Shown here one piece after another: positions 1-4,829 of a stretch of DNA of 5,910 nucleotides. The notes beneath the pieces were generated by a model. That model saw only the letters and a list, made by a program, of their open reading frames with translations. It was not told where the DNA came from and did not search any database. The stretch is taken from NCBI GenBank assembly GCA_023231005.1, contig JALNWG010000060.1, positions 1-5,910 of the forward strand, given 5' to 3'. The stretch's first letter is position 1; each line of letters begins with the position of its first letter. Made by a program: the position numbers and the translations under genes. Source of the stretch: Bacteroidales bacterium (GTDB taxonomy: Bacteria > Bacteroidota > Bacteroidia > Bacteroidales > FEN-979).

Positions 1-59
1 AAATTGGGGTAAACAGTTTTAATTCTACCCAATATCTTAATCGTTTCTGCTTTGTTCAT
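1..59 (-). CDS. Probable helicase loader (G39P-like), 5' end only
   Basis: The first 19 codons run off the left edge. The ATG at 59-57 reads MNKAETIKILGRIKTVYPN. An AGGAGG site lies 8 bases upstream, inside the end of the initiator gene, which this gene overlaps by 23 bp. From memory, this opening resembles phage proteins of the SPP1 G39P type, which bind the replicative helicase, hold it inactive and deliver it to the initiator at the origin. The position directly after a replisome-organizer gene fits that role. With only 19 residues seen the family call is tentative, but the start codon, ribosome site and open frame make the gene itself likely. Confidence 0.6.
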   Translation of the reverse strand, partial: MNKAETIKILGRIKTVYPN

Positions 60-816
60 TTCGCATTTCCTCCTCGTATAAGTCTTTTAGTATTCCAAGC
101 CCTGACTTCGGTTTTGTTATTTTTTGATTTAGATAACCTTCAAATTTTGTTCCGAACAATGTTTCCGGGCGGATAAACTTTTCTTGTTCCGTTCCAATCC
201 ACTCATCGCACTTTTTGTCTATAACTGTTAAAAAATTATCTTCCGTAAAACCTTCGTTTATTCGTGCATCAATAAATCCTTTTGTTTTATTCGAGGTATG
301 TTTGTAGTTTGTTCCCGCCTTACTGTTTAAATAATCAATTATTGTTGAGTAGTTAGTTTGTTTACCGCAAGACAATGTATTACTAACCTCATCTAAACTA
401 ACCTCACCTATACTAACCTTACCTATACTAACCTGTGTATCCGGATTGTATCCATTTTGTATACAATCTGTATCCAATAGCGTGTAGACCTTGTTATCTT
501 TGACTTTTAGCATTTTCTTTTCTTCGTGATAAACAGTTTCTTTGCATCTATCACTCTGAATATAATTGTGTAATTTCCAATGTTTAATTACAACGATTCC
601 ACTTTCAAATGGAATTATAAAATTCTTTGCAATCAAAAGTTTCAAATCATCATCATTGCAACTTATACATCTCTGTATTTTTTTAGGATTATTTACAAAA
701 CCCTCGTCATCTGCCCTCATTGATAAATGAAAATATAGTGCTTGGCTTGATAATGGCATATCAATAAACGCGTCACTATCAATTATTGTTTTTGCGAACA
801 TTCTTCGTTCTGCCAT
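37..816 (-). CDS. Phage replisome organizer / replication initiator
   Basis: This 259-residue protein is probably the phage initiator that binds the origin and recruits helicase and loader. Residues 1-110 (RMFAKTIIDSDAFIDMPLSS, then ALYFHLSMRADDEGF and VVIKHWKLHNYIQSDR) match the winged-helix N-terminal domain common in phage replisome organizers. Residues 111-155 form a linker holding a five-residue repeat (VSIGK, VSIGE, VSLDE). Residues 156-231 (IIDYLNSKAG, then RINEGFTEDNF and RPETLFGTKFEGYLNQ) match the conserved phage C-terminal domain known as Phg_2220_C (TIGR02220). The start at 816 is chosen because AAAGGGGG lies 7 bases upstream; an in-frame ATG at 861 has no comparable site. Its start shares one base with the stop of the upstream HTH gene (TAATG), so the two are probably coupled. 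The linker DNA carries iteron-like repeats. Function is inferred from family resemblance. Confidence 0.85.
   Translation of the reverse strand: MAERRMFAKTIIDSDAFIDMPLSSQALYFHLSMRADDEGFVNNPKKIQRCISCNDDDLKLLIAKNFIIPFESGIVVIKHWKLHNYIQSDRCKETVYHEEKKMLKVKDNKVYTLLDTDCIQNGYNPDTQVSIGKVSIGEVSLDEVSNTLSCGKQTNYSTIIDYLNSKAGTNYKHTSNKTKGFIDARINEGFTEDNFLTVIDKKCDEWIGTEQEKFIRPETLFGTKFEGYLNQKITKPKSGLGILKDLYEEEMRNEQSRND
382..441. repeat. Four direct repeats at 15-bp period
   Basis: Four copies begin with ACTAACC at 382, 397, 412 and 427, spaced exactly 15 bp. The two central units are ACTAACCTCACCTAT and ACTAACCTTACCTAT; the outer ones diverge in their second half. They lie inside the initiator gene and encode the VSIGK/VSIGE/VSLDE linker. 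They may be iterons bound by the initiator, or only a coding minisatellite. Confidence 0.85.
436..479. repeat. Four direct repeats at 11-bp period with inverted repeat
   Basis: TGTATCC occurs at 436, 447 and 469, with TGTATAC at 458, giving an exact 11-bp period of about one helical turn. The array starts inside the last 15-bp unit. Within it, GATTGTAT (444-451) and ATACAATC (461-468) form perfect 8-bp inverted arms around a 9-bp spacer, and TTGTATACAA (457-466) is a palindrome. The encoded residues (LLDTDCIQNGYNPDT) are not repetitive, so the periodicity belongs to the DNA rather than the protein. Confidence 0.75.
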
Positions 817-995
817 TATTCTTCCCCCTTTAATTTGCTTGTGCTGCGTTCGGTTAGCCATAAATCAACTTCTTCAAAATTAAATCTGTAATTCTTACCG
901 ATTTTTATGTTTGGCATACCATCTGCAATTAATTTATAAATTGTATTTGGATGCAAAGACAATAAAACTGATAATTTTTTTAACGTAATATACAT
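816..995 (-). CDS. Excisionase/AlpA-like helix-turn-helix protein
   Basis: A 59-residue DNA-binding protein. Residues 4-21 (TLKKLSVLLSLHPNTIYKLI) form a helix-turn-helix like that of the HTH_17/excisionase family, followed by the short wing IKIGKNYRFNFEEVDLWL that typifies MerR/Xis-type folds. The start at 995 has AAAGGGGG 7 bases upstream. An in-frame ATG at 1019 lies within the -10 box of the promoter and would precede the transcript, so it is rejected. The gene is first after an internal promoter and its stop overlaps the initiator start, so it may regulate the replication genes or its own promoter. An excision role is less likely, as no integrase is seen. Confidence 0.85.
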   Translation of the reverse strand: MYITLKKLSVLLSLHPNTIYKLIADGMPNIKIGKNYRFNFEEVDLWLTERSTSKLKGEE

Positions 996-1017
996 TGATA
1001 AACCCCCTTTCCTCGAC

Positions 1018-1047
1018 ATTATATGCCATTATATAATAACTTGTCAA
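1018..1047 (-). promoter_or_regulatory. Near-consensus sigma-A promoter for the HTH-initiator unit
   Basis: Read on the minus strand, TTGACA (1047-1042) is followed after 18 bases by TATAAT (1023-1018), placing transcription start near 1011 and leaving a short leader that holds the AAAGGGGG ribosome site of the HTH gene. The octamer ATATAATG occurs twice at a 10-bp period (1034-1027 and 1024-1017), the second copy covering the -10 box. The upstream copy is only 8 bases from the -35 and cannot be its partner. It may be an operator half or a chance duplication. Confidence 0.75.
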
Positions 1048-1079
1048 CTATTTTTGTAATGTTTTTTAAGGGTATATTT

Positions 1080-1421
1080 TCATTCCAAAAAAGTTAATTG
1101 TTCACTAAATTCAGGTGTTGTATATTCCGGTCTACCTTTTAAAAGACTGTCAACTAATTTCATAAAACTTTCAAATGTTTCGAAGTCCTTAAAATCTTCT
1201 GTTGCGTAACCACCGCCGCCGTTTTTATGGCTTTCTTGAATGTAAACTAAATAATTACCTTTCCAAATATCGTGATAACTATTATCCACAAAACCACTAT
1301 GAAAATTTAATCGCTGATTCTCTCTTTTCGCAATACCTTCAACTTCGAAATATTCTCGGTTATCAATCCCGTTTTTTATTTTCGTATAATCTTCTCGACT
1401 GAAAAAATCATCTCTCGTCAT
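1080..1421 (-). CDS. Hypothetical phage protein, 113 aa
   Basis: Not recognised. The 113 residues are hydrophilic, with no signal peptide, membrane segment or cysteine motif. The N-terminus is charged (MTRDDFFSREDYTKIKNGID) and the middle is rich in aromatic residues (YHDIWKGNYLVYIQES), followed by a run of four glycines at residues 68-71. The ATG at 1421 has AAAGAGG 6 bases upstream and starts one base after the stop of the upstream gene, so it belongs to the same operon. It is the last gene before the internal promoter. No hairpin with a U-run follows its stop, so read-through into the HTH gene is possible. Reality as a gene is well supported; function is unknown. Confidence 0.75.
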   Translation of the reverse strand: MTRDDFFSREDYTKIKNGIDNREYFEVEGIAKRENQRLNFHSGFVDNSYHDIWKGNYLVYIQESHKNGGGGYATEDFKDFETFESFMKLVDSLLKGRPEYTTPEFSEQLTFLE

Positions 1422-1422
1422 A

Positions 1423-1671
1423 TCAAACCTCTTTCCTCACGTGTAAATATATATCCGGCTTTGCCATTAAGCCCTTTTTGCGTAAATGATAAACGTGATT
1501 GTTGATTGTAAAAGGTGTTCTTTCCAACGCATAACTCATTTCATCAACACCGATTATGTTATACCAATCAATCAGGTATTTAATATCTTCATCGCTCCAT
1601 TTCGTGCCTGTTTTTTTATGAAATTCGGGGTTGTAAAGCATTCTGTTGTGTTTATCATATGCGATTTCCAT
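1423..1671 (-). CDS. Small SANT/Myb-like helix-turn-helix phage protein
   Basis: The 82 residues contain TKWSDEDIKYLIDWYNIIG (about 23-41) followed by MSYALERTPFTINNHVYHLRKKG (about 45-67). This looks like a tri-helical SANT/Myb-type DNA-binding unit: an acidic first helix led by a tryptophan, then a helix-turn-helix with R51-T52 and a basic recognition helix. Small phage proteins with this W-[ST]-x-E-D-x-x-Y-L pattern are frequent in early regions of Bacillota phages, generally without known function. The start is firm: AGGAGG lies 5 bases upstream of the ATG at 1671. It lies between the NinB-like gene and an unknown gene in the same operon. A DNA-binding role is inferred from the fold pattern only. 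Confidence 0.8.
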   Translation of the reverse strand: MEIAYDKHNRMLYNPEFHKKTGTKWSDEDIKYLIDWYNIIGVDEMSYALERTPFTINNHVYHLRKKGLMAKPDIYLHVRKEV

Positions 1672-1697
1672 TTTAACCTCCTAATTCTCGCTTAAAT

Positions 1698-2243
1698 TTA
1701 CTTCCACGCAACTTTCATAATGCTCAACTTTTCAGGGGTTTCTGTTTCAATGTCTAATTCTTTCGCTTCTGATACAATTCCATCAATTAAAATACTCATT
1801 GATTTTGTATCAAATTCCGAGCTTCCTATCAGTATTGCAAAATGAGTAAATAAAACCCCGTTGTTTTCGCTTTCTCCGACTTCTGCACAATGATTTTTTG
1901 TTGCTCTATAAATAATATCTTTTGCTTCCGAAACAACCGAAACAAGTTTACTTTCTCGCTGTCCGTATCGTTTTAACATATCGATATATATATCATCTTT
2001 ATTCGCCCTTAAAACATCTGCAATTTTGCCAATAATCAACCAACAATATGAGTTTGCATCAAGTGATCGCTTTTCCCGGAATTGTTTAATCTCAACCAAC
2101 AAATCCTTTTTATTTCCGGTTACTTCTTTTAACTTGTATACAGCATCTGCAATCTGATATTTTTGAGCTTTGACAGTCAAAACGATTTCAATTTTATCAT
2201 CTTCATTTGTCTGCATTCTGATGTCGGTTGCTAAGGTTTTCAT
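1698..2243 (-). CDS. NinB-like phage recombination protein
   Basis: A 181-residue protein. Residues 52-71 (IKQFREKRSLDANSYCWLII) hold the R-S-L-D-A-N-x-Y-x-W-x-L signature of NinB/Orf-like phage proteins of Bacillota, followed by GKIADVLRANKDDIYIDMLKRYGQ. The C-terminal part (SSEFDTKSMSILIDGIVSEA, then KELDIETETPEKL) is also typical of this group. Lambda Orf (NinB) binds single-stranded DNA and SSB and can stand in for RecFOR in phage recombination. Together with the ERF, Gam-like and HNH genes upstream, this completes a recombination set. GAGGGGG lies 7 bases upstream of the ATG, which overlaps the stop of the cysteine-rich gene by ATGA. Family assignment is from motif memory without a search. 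Confidence 0.7.
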   Translation of the reverse strand: MKTLATDIRMQTNEDDKIEIVLTVKAQKYQIADAVYKLKEVTGNKKDLLVEIKQFREKRSLDANSYCWLIIGKIADVLRANKDDIYIDMLKRYGQRESKLVSVVSEAKDIIYRATKNHCAEVGESENNGVLFTHFAILIGSSEFDTKSMSILIDGIVSEAKELDIETETPEKLSIMKVAWK

Positions 2244-2377
2244 TCCTCAACCCCCTCAAACTCGCAATTACAATCATCTGTGTTTCCTGTTTTCGATTCT
2301 TCACAACGATTATACATACATTTTGTGCAATCTTTCTCTGTGCAATAAAGACAACATATTGTTTCGGGCATAATCAT
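2240..2377 (-). CDS. Cysteine-rich microprotein, 45 aa
   Basis: A 45-residue gene with eight cysteines (residues 8, 9, 12, 17, 20, 25, 36 and 38), arranged as CCxxC, CxxC, then an isolated C and a final CxC, with acidic residues between. This is compatible with a small metal-binding module, probably zinc, though no family is recognised. The first ATG at 2377 has AAGGAG 5 bases upstream and overlaps the preceding stop as ATGA; a second in-frame ATG at 2371 is possible, giving 43 residues. The stop at 2242-2240 overlaps the NinB-like start in the same ATGA manner. Four-base overlaps on both sides plus a good ribosome site make this very likely a real gene despite its size. It has no signal peptide, so disulfides are less likely than metal binding. 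Confidence 0.75.
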   Translation of the reverse strand: MIMPETICCLYCTEKDCTKCMYNRCEESKTGNTDDCNCEFEGVEE

Positions 2378-2550
2378 TCACTCTCCTTGTTTGCGAAAGC
2401 CGACTTCAACTCTTTTTGCGATACATGACTTAACTTCGTTATTTGGTTTAACAAATTATATATGCTGTCAACTTTGTCATTGTGTTCCCAATCAATCAAT
2501 AAATCATTTATTATCATTAACCTTTTAATTGCTTTTCTGTAATTATCCAT
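2374..2550 (-). CDS. Hypothetical small helical phage protein, 58 aa
   Basis: Not recognised. The 58 residues look almost wholly alpha-helical, with two leucine/isoleucine-rich segments (AIKRLMIINDLLIDW at 7-21 and IYNLLNQITKL at 30-40) and no cysteines or membrane-length hydrophobic run. The start at 2550 is preferred to an in-frame ATG at 2589, because AGAGAGGGA lies just upstream and the longer form would reach deep into the neighbouring gene. It overlaps the upstream gene by 8 bp and the downstream cysteine-rich gene by 4 bp, so it is an integral operon member. It may be a small oligomeric or partner-binding protein, but nothing in the sequence proves this. Confidence 0.7.
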   Translation of the reverse strand: MDNYRKAIKRLMIINDLLIDWEHNDKVDSIYNLLNQITKLSHVSQKELKSAFANKESE

Positions 2551-2896
2551 TACTATCCCTCTCTTTCTTTTGATTTGGCAATTCGCCATTCAATGCTTTT
2601 TGCATTAATTTAAGCCCTAATGCGTGAAATTTTTGATATTCAGGATTTTGAGGGTCATTTTCCCAACCAAGCCATTCTTTAGGGGTTTTTGACATCGCTG
2701 ATTTAGTTGTTTTGTGTATATTGTCTATTTTCATCTTGTCAAATCTATCTGTGCTTTCTTTTTCATAAATCCTATATATCAAATTGCTTTTAAAGTTTGA
2801 TAATGAATTGAGTGCTAAAACTGCGTATGTTAAACTTTCATTATCTATAGCATTGTTTAATTGGCAATCGTCAATAATTTCTGATAATGTTTTCAT
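2543..2896 (-). CDS. Conserved hypothetical phage protein (PKEWLGW motif), 117 aa
   Basis: 117 residues without a known function. The C-terminal segment KTPKEWLGWENDPQNPEYQK (about 70-89), followed by a helix, resembles a motif I recall from hypothetical proteins in early regions of Bacillota phages. The N-terminal 55 residues are helical (LSEIIDDCQL, then YAVLALNSLSNFKSNLIYRI). The ATG at 2896 overlaps the stop of the small upstream gene as ATGA, with AGAGAGGGAG immediately upstream as the ribosome site. The basic tail (QKKERDSNG) is partly dictated by the ribosome site of the next gene, which it overlaps by 8 bp. Confidence 0.75.
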   Translation of the reverse strand: MKTLSEIIDDCQLNNAIDNESLTYAVLALNSLSNFKSNLIYRIYEKESTDRFDKMKIDNIHKTTKSAMSKTPKEWLGWENDPQNPEYQKFHALGLKLMQKALNGELPNQKKERDSNG

Positions 2897-2915
2897 AACT
2901 CCCTCTCTTTCTTTT
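2556..2915. repeat. Pair of identical 16-bp polypurine tracts at gene starts
   Basis: TCCCTCTCTTTCTTTT occurs at 2556-2571 and again at 2900-2915. On the coding strand each is a purine tract containing the Shine-Dalgarno site of the following gene (starts 2550 and 2896), and each also encodes the lysine/glutamate-rich tail of the preceding gene. The coordinates span both copies. Confidence 0.7.
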
Positions 2916-3057
2916 CTTTAAGTGCCGTGAGTATAAGTTCGTGTTTTGCAAGTTCGCCATAATAATCAGGAACAAATTTCTTTAATCCTGCGTCATAATT
3001 TTTAAACATTTCAACATATCCCGAATATTCCTCTATCAATCTATCTATCAGTTCCAC
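2893..3057 (-). CDS. Small hypothetical phage protein, 54 aa, GTG start
   Basis: A 54-residue gene filling the only coding gap in this part of the operon. It starts at GTG (3057), with AGGTG 7 bases upstream, and ends in a TGA that overlaps the next ATG (ATGA at 2896-2893). The product is acidic at the N-terminus (VELIDRLIEEYSGYVEMFKN, with the GTG read as Met in vivo) and basic at the C-terminus (LKEKKEREL). It is probably helical, with no cysteines or membrane segment. No family is recognised. The support is the tight junctions, continuous frame and sensible composition; the weak start codon lowers confidence a little. Confidence 0.65.
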   Translation of the reverse strand: MELIDRLIEEYSGYVEMFKNYDAGLKKFVPDYYGELAKHELILTALKEKKEREL

Positions 3058-3067
3058 TATTCAACAC

Positions 3068-3280
3068 CTACCTTTCGTTTTCGTTCAGTTCGTCATTTTC
3101 GTCTTTTATAATTTGTCTACACTCGTCACACTTTTCCCAATTATCCCGATGCACATAATCTAATTTTTTTTGAAATACAATACATTTGGGTTCTGAATAA
3201 AGATTAATTATAGGTGTTATAAATTTGCAACCTCTACAAAAATCGCCATCTGGTATTTCTACACTAATAAAAATATTCAT
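3068..3280 (-). CDS. Small CxxC zinc-ribbon-like phage protein, 70 aa
   Basis: A 70-residue protein with C15-x2-C18, C33 and C51-x2-C54, spaced like a small zinc-binding domain with two knuckles. The sequence runs MNIFISVEIPDGDFCRGCKF, then EPKCIVF and WEKCDEC, and ends in an acidic tail. Similar short cysteine-rich proteins occur in early regions of many Bacillota phages without assigned function. The start at 3280 is chosen because the G10 tract ends 7 bases upstream and can act as the ribosome site. The in-frame ATG at 3304 has no ribosome site and would translate the G tract as glycines. It follows the previous gene's stop by 16 bases. Zinc binding is inferred from cysteine spacing. Confidence 0.75.
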   Translation of the reverse strand: MNIFISVEIPDGDFCRGCKFITPIINLYSEPKCIVFQKKLDYVHRDNWEKCDECRQIIKDENDELNENER

Positions 3281-3287
3281 ATCAATA

Positions 3288-3297
3288 CCCCCCCCCC
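3288..3297 (-). promoter_or_regulatory. Ten-guanine tract acting as ribosome binding site
   Basis: Ten consecutive C on the plus strand read as G10 in the mRNA. The first G is the last base of the TAG stop of the upstream gene, and the last G lies 7 bases before the ATG at 3280. No other purine-rich site precedes that start. Such a tract is striking in this AT-rich region and prone to slippage. Confidence 0.65.
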
Positions 3298-3656
3298 TAT
3301 TCATCTATATTTAATTCAAATAACCATTCTTCGAAAGACATCATCCTTAATGTTCCTGTAAAATAAGCATATTCCTTATATTGCTTTATAATAAAATCCT
3401 TACTCCAATTTTCTTTTTTCGCCTTTTCCCACATTGTTATTTGCGGTTTTTCAAACTCAACATTAAACCCATAAAGTCTTAATATGCAAAGAATGTTAGC
3501 CTCGTCTTTTGTCACTCTATCAAGTTTTAATCTTACGGTATCATATTCATCTTCTTTTATGAAAATAGCATTACAATGCCCACTATAAAACAACTCACAA
3601 TTCCCATTTCTTTTGCCATTTAACTCCGACCATTTTTTAATCTTAATCTCTTTCAT
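3297..3656 (-). CDS. Hypothetical phage protein, 119 aa
   Basis: Not recognised. The 119 residues begin with a basic, strand-rich half (KEIKIKKWSELNGKRNGNCE, then NAIFIKEDEYDTVRLKLD). A helical C-terminal half rich in aromatic residues follows (TMWEKAKKENWSKDFIIKQY, ending in SFEEWLFELNIDE). Three cysteines lack paired CxxC spacing. The ATG at 3656 is preferred over an in-frame GTG at 3665, because AGGAG sits 8 bases before the ATG but directly against the GTG. The start is one base from the stop of the HNH gene. The stop codon's G opens the G10 tract that serves the next gene. Confidence 0.75.
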   Translation of the reverse strand: MKEIKIKKWSELNGKRNGNCELFYSGHCNAIFIKEDEYDTVRLKLDRVTKDEANILCILRLYGFNVEFEKPQITMWEKAKKENWSKDFIIKQYKEYAYFTGTLRMMSFEEWLFELNIDE

Positions 3657-3657
3657 A

Positions 3658-3981
3658 TCAATCACTCCTATCTAAATAGTTTACTTTGAATATTTTCTCA
3701 AAATCCTTGTCCGGATAAGCAAAGTTAAATCGTTTTTGTCCGTCAACTTTTAGTTTTAAAACTGTTTCCATATTTCTGTTTAGCGTTATGTTGTCGTGGC
3801 AAGTCATACACAGATAGGTATATAATCCGTATCGTTCTGACAACTTTCGGTTCGCTGTATTGCCAAAAATATGATGGCGTTCAAGGTTGTTTTCACCGAA
3901 ACACAGAAAACAATTCTTGTTGTCATACAGACATTGTCCTTTTTTAACTCGCTGTTTCTTGTAATTACCTTTCGGGAACAT
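3658..3981 (-). CDS. HNH-type zinc-finger nuclease-like phage protein
   Basis: A 107-residue protein with a basic N-terminus (GNYKKQRVKKGQ). A treble-clef/HNH-like core follows: C24-x2-C27, H36-H37 in RHHIFGNTANRKLSERYG, and C58-x2-C61-H62 in YLCMTCHDN. The two CxxC pairs would hold zinc and the HH pair would supply the general base of an HNH site. The C-terminal KDFEKIFKVNYL is also typical of this phage family. It is likely a DNA endonuclease or junction-processing enzyme working with the ERF and Gam-like products just upstream. The start at 3981 has AAAGGAG 5 bases upstream. The frame stays open back to a TTG at 4059, but those 26 codons lack a ribosome site and cover a hairpin-forming leader, so the short form is preferred. 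Confidence 0.8.
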   Translation of the reverse strand: MFPKGNYKKQRVKKGQCLYDNKNCFLCFGENNLERHHIFGNTANRKLSERYGLYTYLCMTCHDNITLNRNMETVLKLKVDGQKRFNFAYPDKDFEKIFKVNYLDRSD

Positions 3982-3997
3982 TTTTGCTCCTTTCTTT

Positions 3998-4048
3998 GTG
4001 TTAGTCCGGCAATGGAAATTATGAGGTAAAAACCACCACCGGAAACAC
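3998..4048 (-). promoter_or_regulatory. Potential RNA hairpin in leader of the HNH gene
   Basis: On the minus strand the 11-mer TCCGGTGGTGG (4043-4033) can pair with CCATTGCCGGA (4015-4005), using eight Watson-Crick and three G-U pairs around a 17-base loop. After a 2-base bulge, GTGTT (4048-4044) pairs with AACAC (4002-3998). The structure ends 10 bases before the AAAGGAG site of the HNH gene. No U-run follows, so it is not an intrinsic terminator. It may affect mRNA stability or processing. Pairing was found by eye, without an energy calculation. Confidence 0.4.
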
Positions 4049-4059
4049 AATCCATTCAA

Positions 4060-4827
4060 TTAGAATGGCAATGACAACTCATTCATTAAAATTTCGATGT
4101 CTTTTGTAACCCAATTTATTTTTGTTTTTTCTTTGTCCGAGTATGGGTATTTAGTTGATATTTTGCCTTCTTCAAACTTCTCGTCAATCATCTTAAAAAC
4201 ATCAAAATCTGATATTGATTCTTTCTTTTTTCTGCCTTCCCTGAAAATCTTTGCGACTTCATCCTTTGTTGCTTTGTCTGTTGTTTCTTCTGCATCAATC
4301 TTGGAATTGACTTCTTTGTTCCATTTTGCGTTTTCTTTTTCGGTGTCAGCAAATGGCTTACTGCTTGGAGTGCCGATGTCGTCACTATGTGTGTTGTCCG
4401 TATCTTCACCCGAGAACATCATAAAGGTTTTATTTAACATTGTTTTATATGCATATGTGAAGGCTTTTCCGCTGCCTTTATCTTGCGGATCTGCTCCGTT
4501 TCCGAAGCCTGCTAAAATCTCAAATTCGCCCGATTCTACATCGACCACCTTAAAACTAACTTTTAATTGAGTTACATTCCTTGTCTTTGTTTCTTTTTTA
4601 TCATAACTTTCAGATTCCCATATCTGACTTGTTTCTTGCATTGAACCATCAATAGGAAATACAATCACTTTGTGTTTGTTAAATAATGGCTTCAACATAT
4701 TCAAAACCTCTGCCTCGCCTACGGCTTTGTATGTGTTTGCCCCTTTGCCAACAGTTAGATTCTTTTCGAGTGATTTTGTTTCACACATAATATCAAATAA
4801 TTTTTTATACAGTTTCAAATTTTCCAT
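4060..4827 (-). CDS. erf: ERF-family single-strand annealing recombinase
   Basis: A 255-residue protein matching the ERF family of phage annealing proteins, which coat single-stranded DNA and anneal complementary strands in RecA-independent recombination or genome circularisation. The N-terminal part has YKAVGEAEVLNMLKPLFNKH (33-52). The signature GADPQDKGSGKAFTYAYKTM (111-130), then LNKTFMMFSGEDTD, is the family's most conserved stretch. Residues 155-235 are a charged, low-conservation linker. The last residues read EILMNELSLPF, similar to the acidic-hydrophobic tip of SSB proteins. The ATG at 4827 has GGAGG 7 bases upstream; a TTG two codons earlier is disfavoured. It begins two bases after the Gam-like stop, and the Gam-ERF order is a common phage pairing. 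Confidence 0.9.
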   Translation of the reverse strand: MENLKLYKKLFDIMCETKSLEKNLTVGKGANTYKAVGEAEVLNMLKPLFNKHKVIVFPIDGSMQETSQIWESESYDKKETKTRNVTQLKVSFKVVDVESGEFEILAGFGNGADPQDKGSGKAFTYAYKTMLNKTFMMFSGEDTDNTHSDDIGTPSSKPFADTEKENAKWNKEVNSKIDAEETTDKATKDEVAKIFREGRKKKESISDFDVFKMIDEKFEEGKISTKYPYSDKEKTKINWVTKDIEILMNELSLPF

Positions 4828-4829
4828 CT

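Larger units (their letters stand above)
328..479. other. Candidate phage replication origin inside the initiator gene
   Basis: The two direct-repeat arrays (382-441 and 436-479) sit next to an AT-rich segment with the palindrome AATAAT-CA-ATTATT at 330-343, which could be an unwinding element. Phage initiators such as lambda O and SPP1 G38P have origin sites within their own genes, usually in the part encoding the linker between the DNA-binding and C-terminal domains. This is the same placement. The repeats are seen directly; origin function is inferred. Confidence 0.5.

Noticed and set aside
996..1019. N-terminal extension of the HTH gene from ATG at 1019
   Set aside because: That ATG overlaps the -10 box, upstream of the predicted transcript start; the ATG at 995 has the ribosome site.
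1028..1037. Plus-strand promoter at a TATAAT (1032-1037)
   Set aside because: No -35-like hexamer lies about 17 bases upstream and no plus-strand gene follows.
1048..1079. Terminator after the 113-aa gene
   Set aside because: The stretch is AT-rich with A-runs, but no GC-containing inverted repeat followed by a U-run is present.
3982..4059. N-terminal extension of the HNH gene from TTG at 4059
   Set aside because: There is no ribosome site before the TTG, the residues are unlike the family, and AAAGGAG sits correctly before the ATG at 3981.
4097..4570. 157-codon plus-strand open frame
   Set aside because: It is antisense to the clear ERF gene, lacks a ribosome site, and its serine/phenylalanine-rich product is what purine-rich coding DNA gives on the opposite strand.
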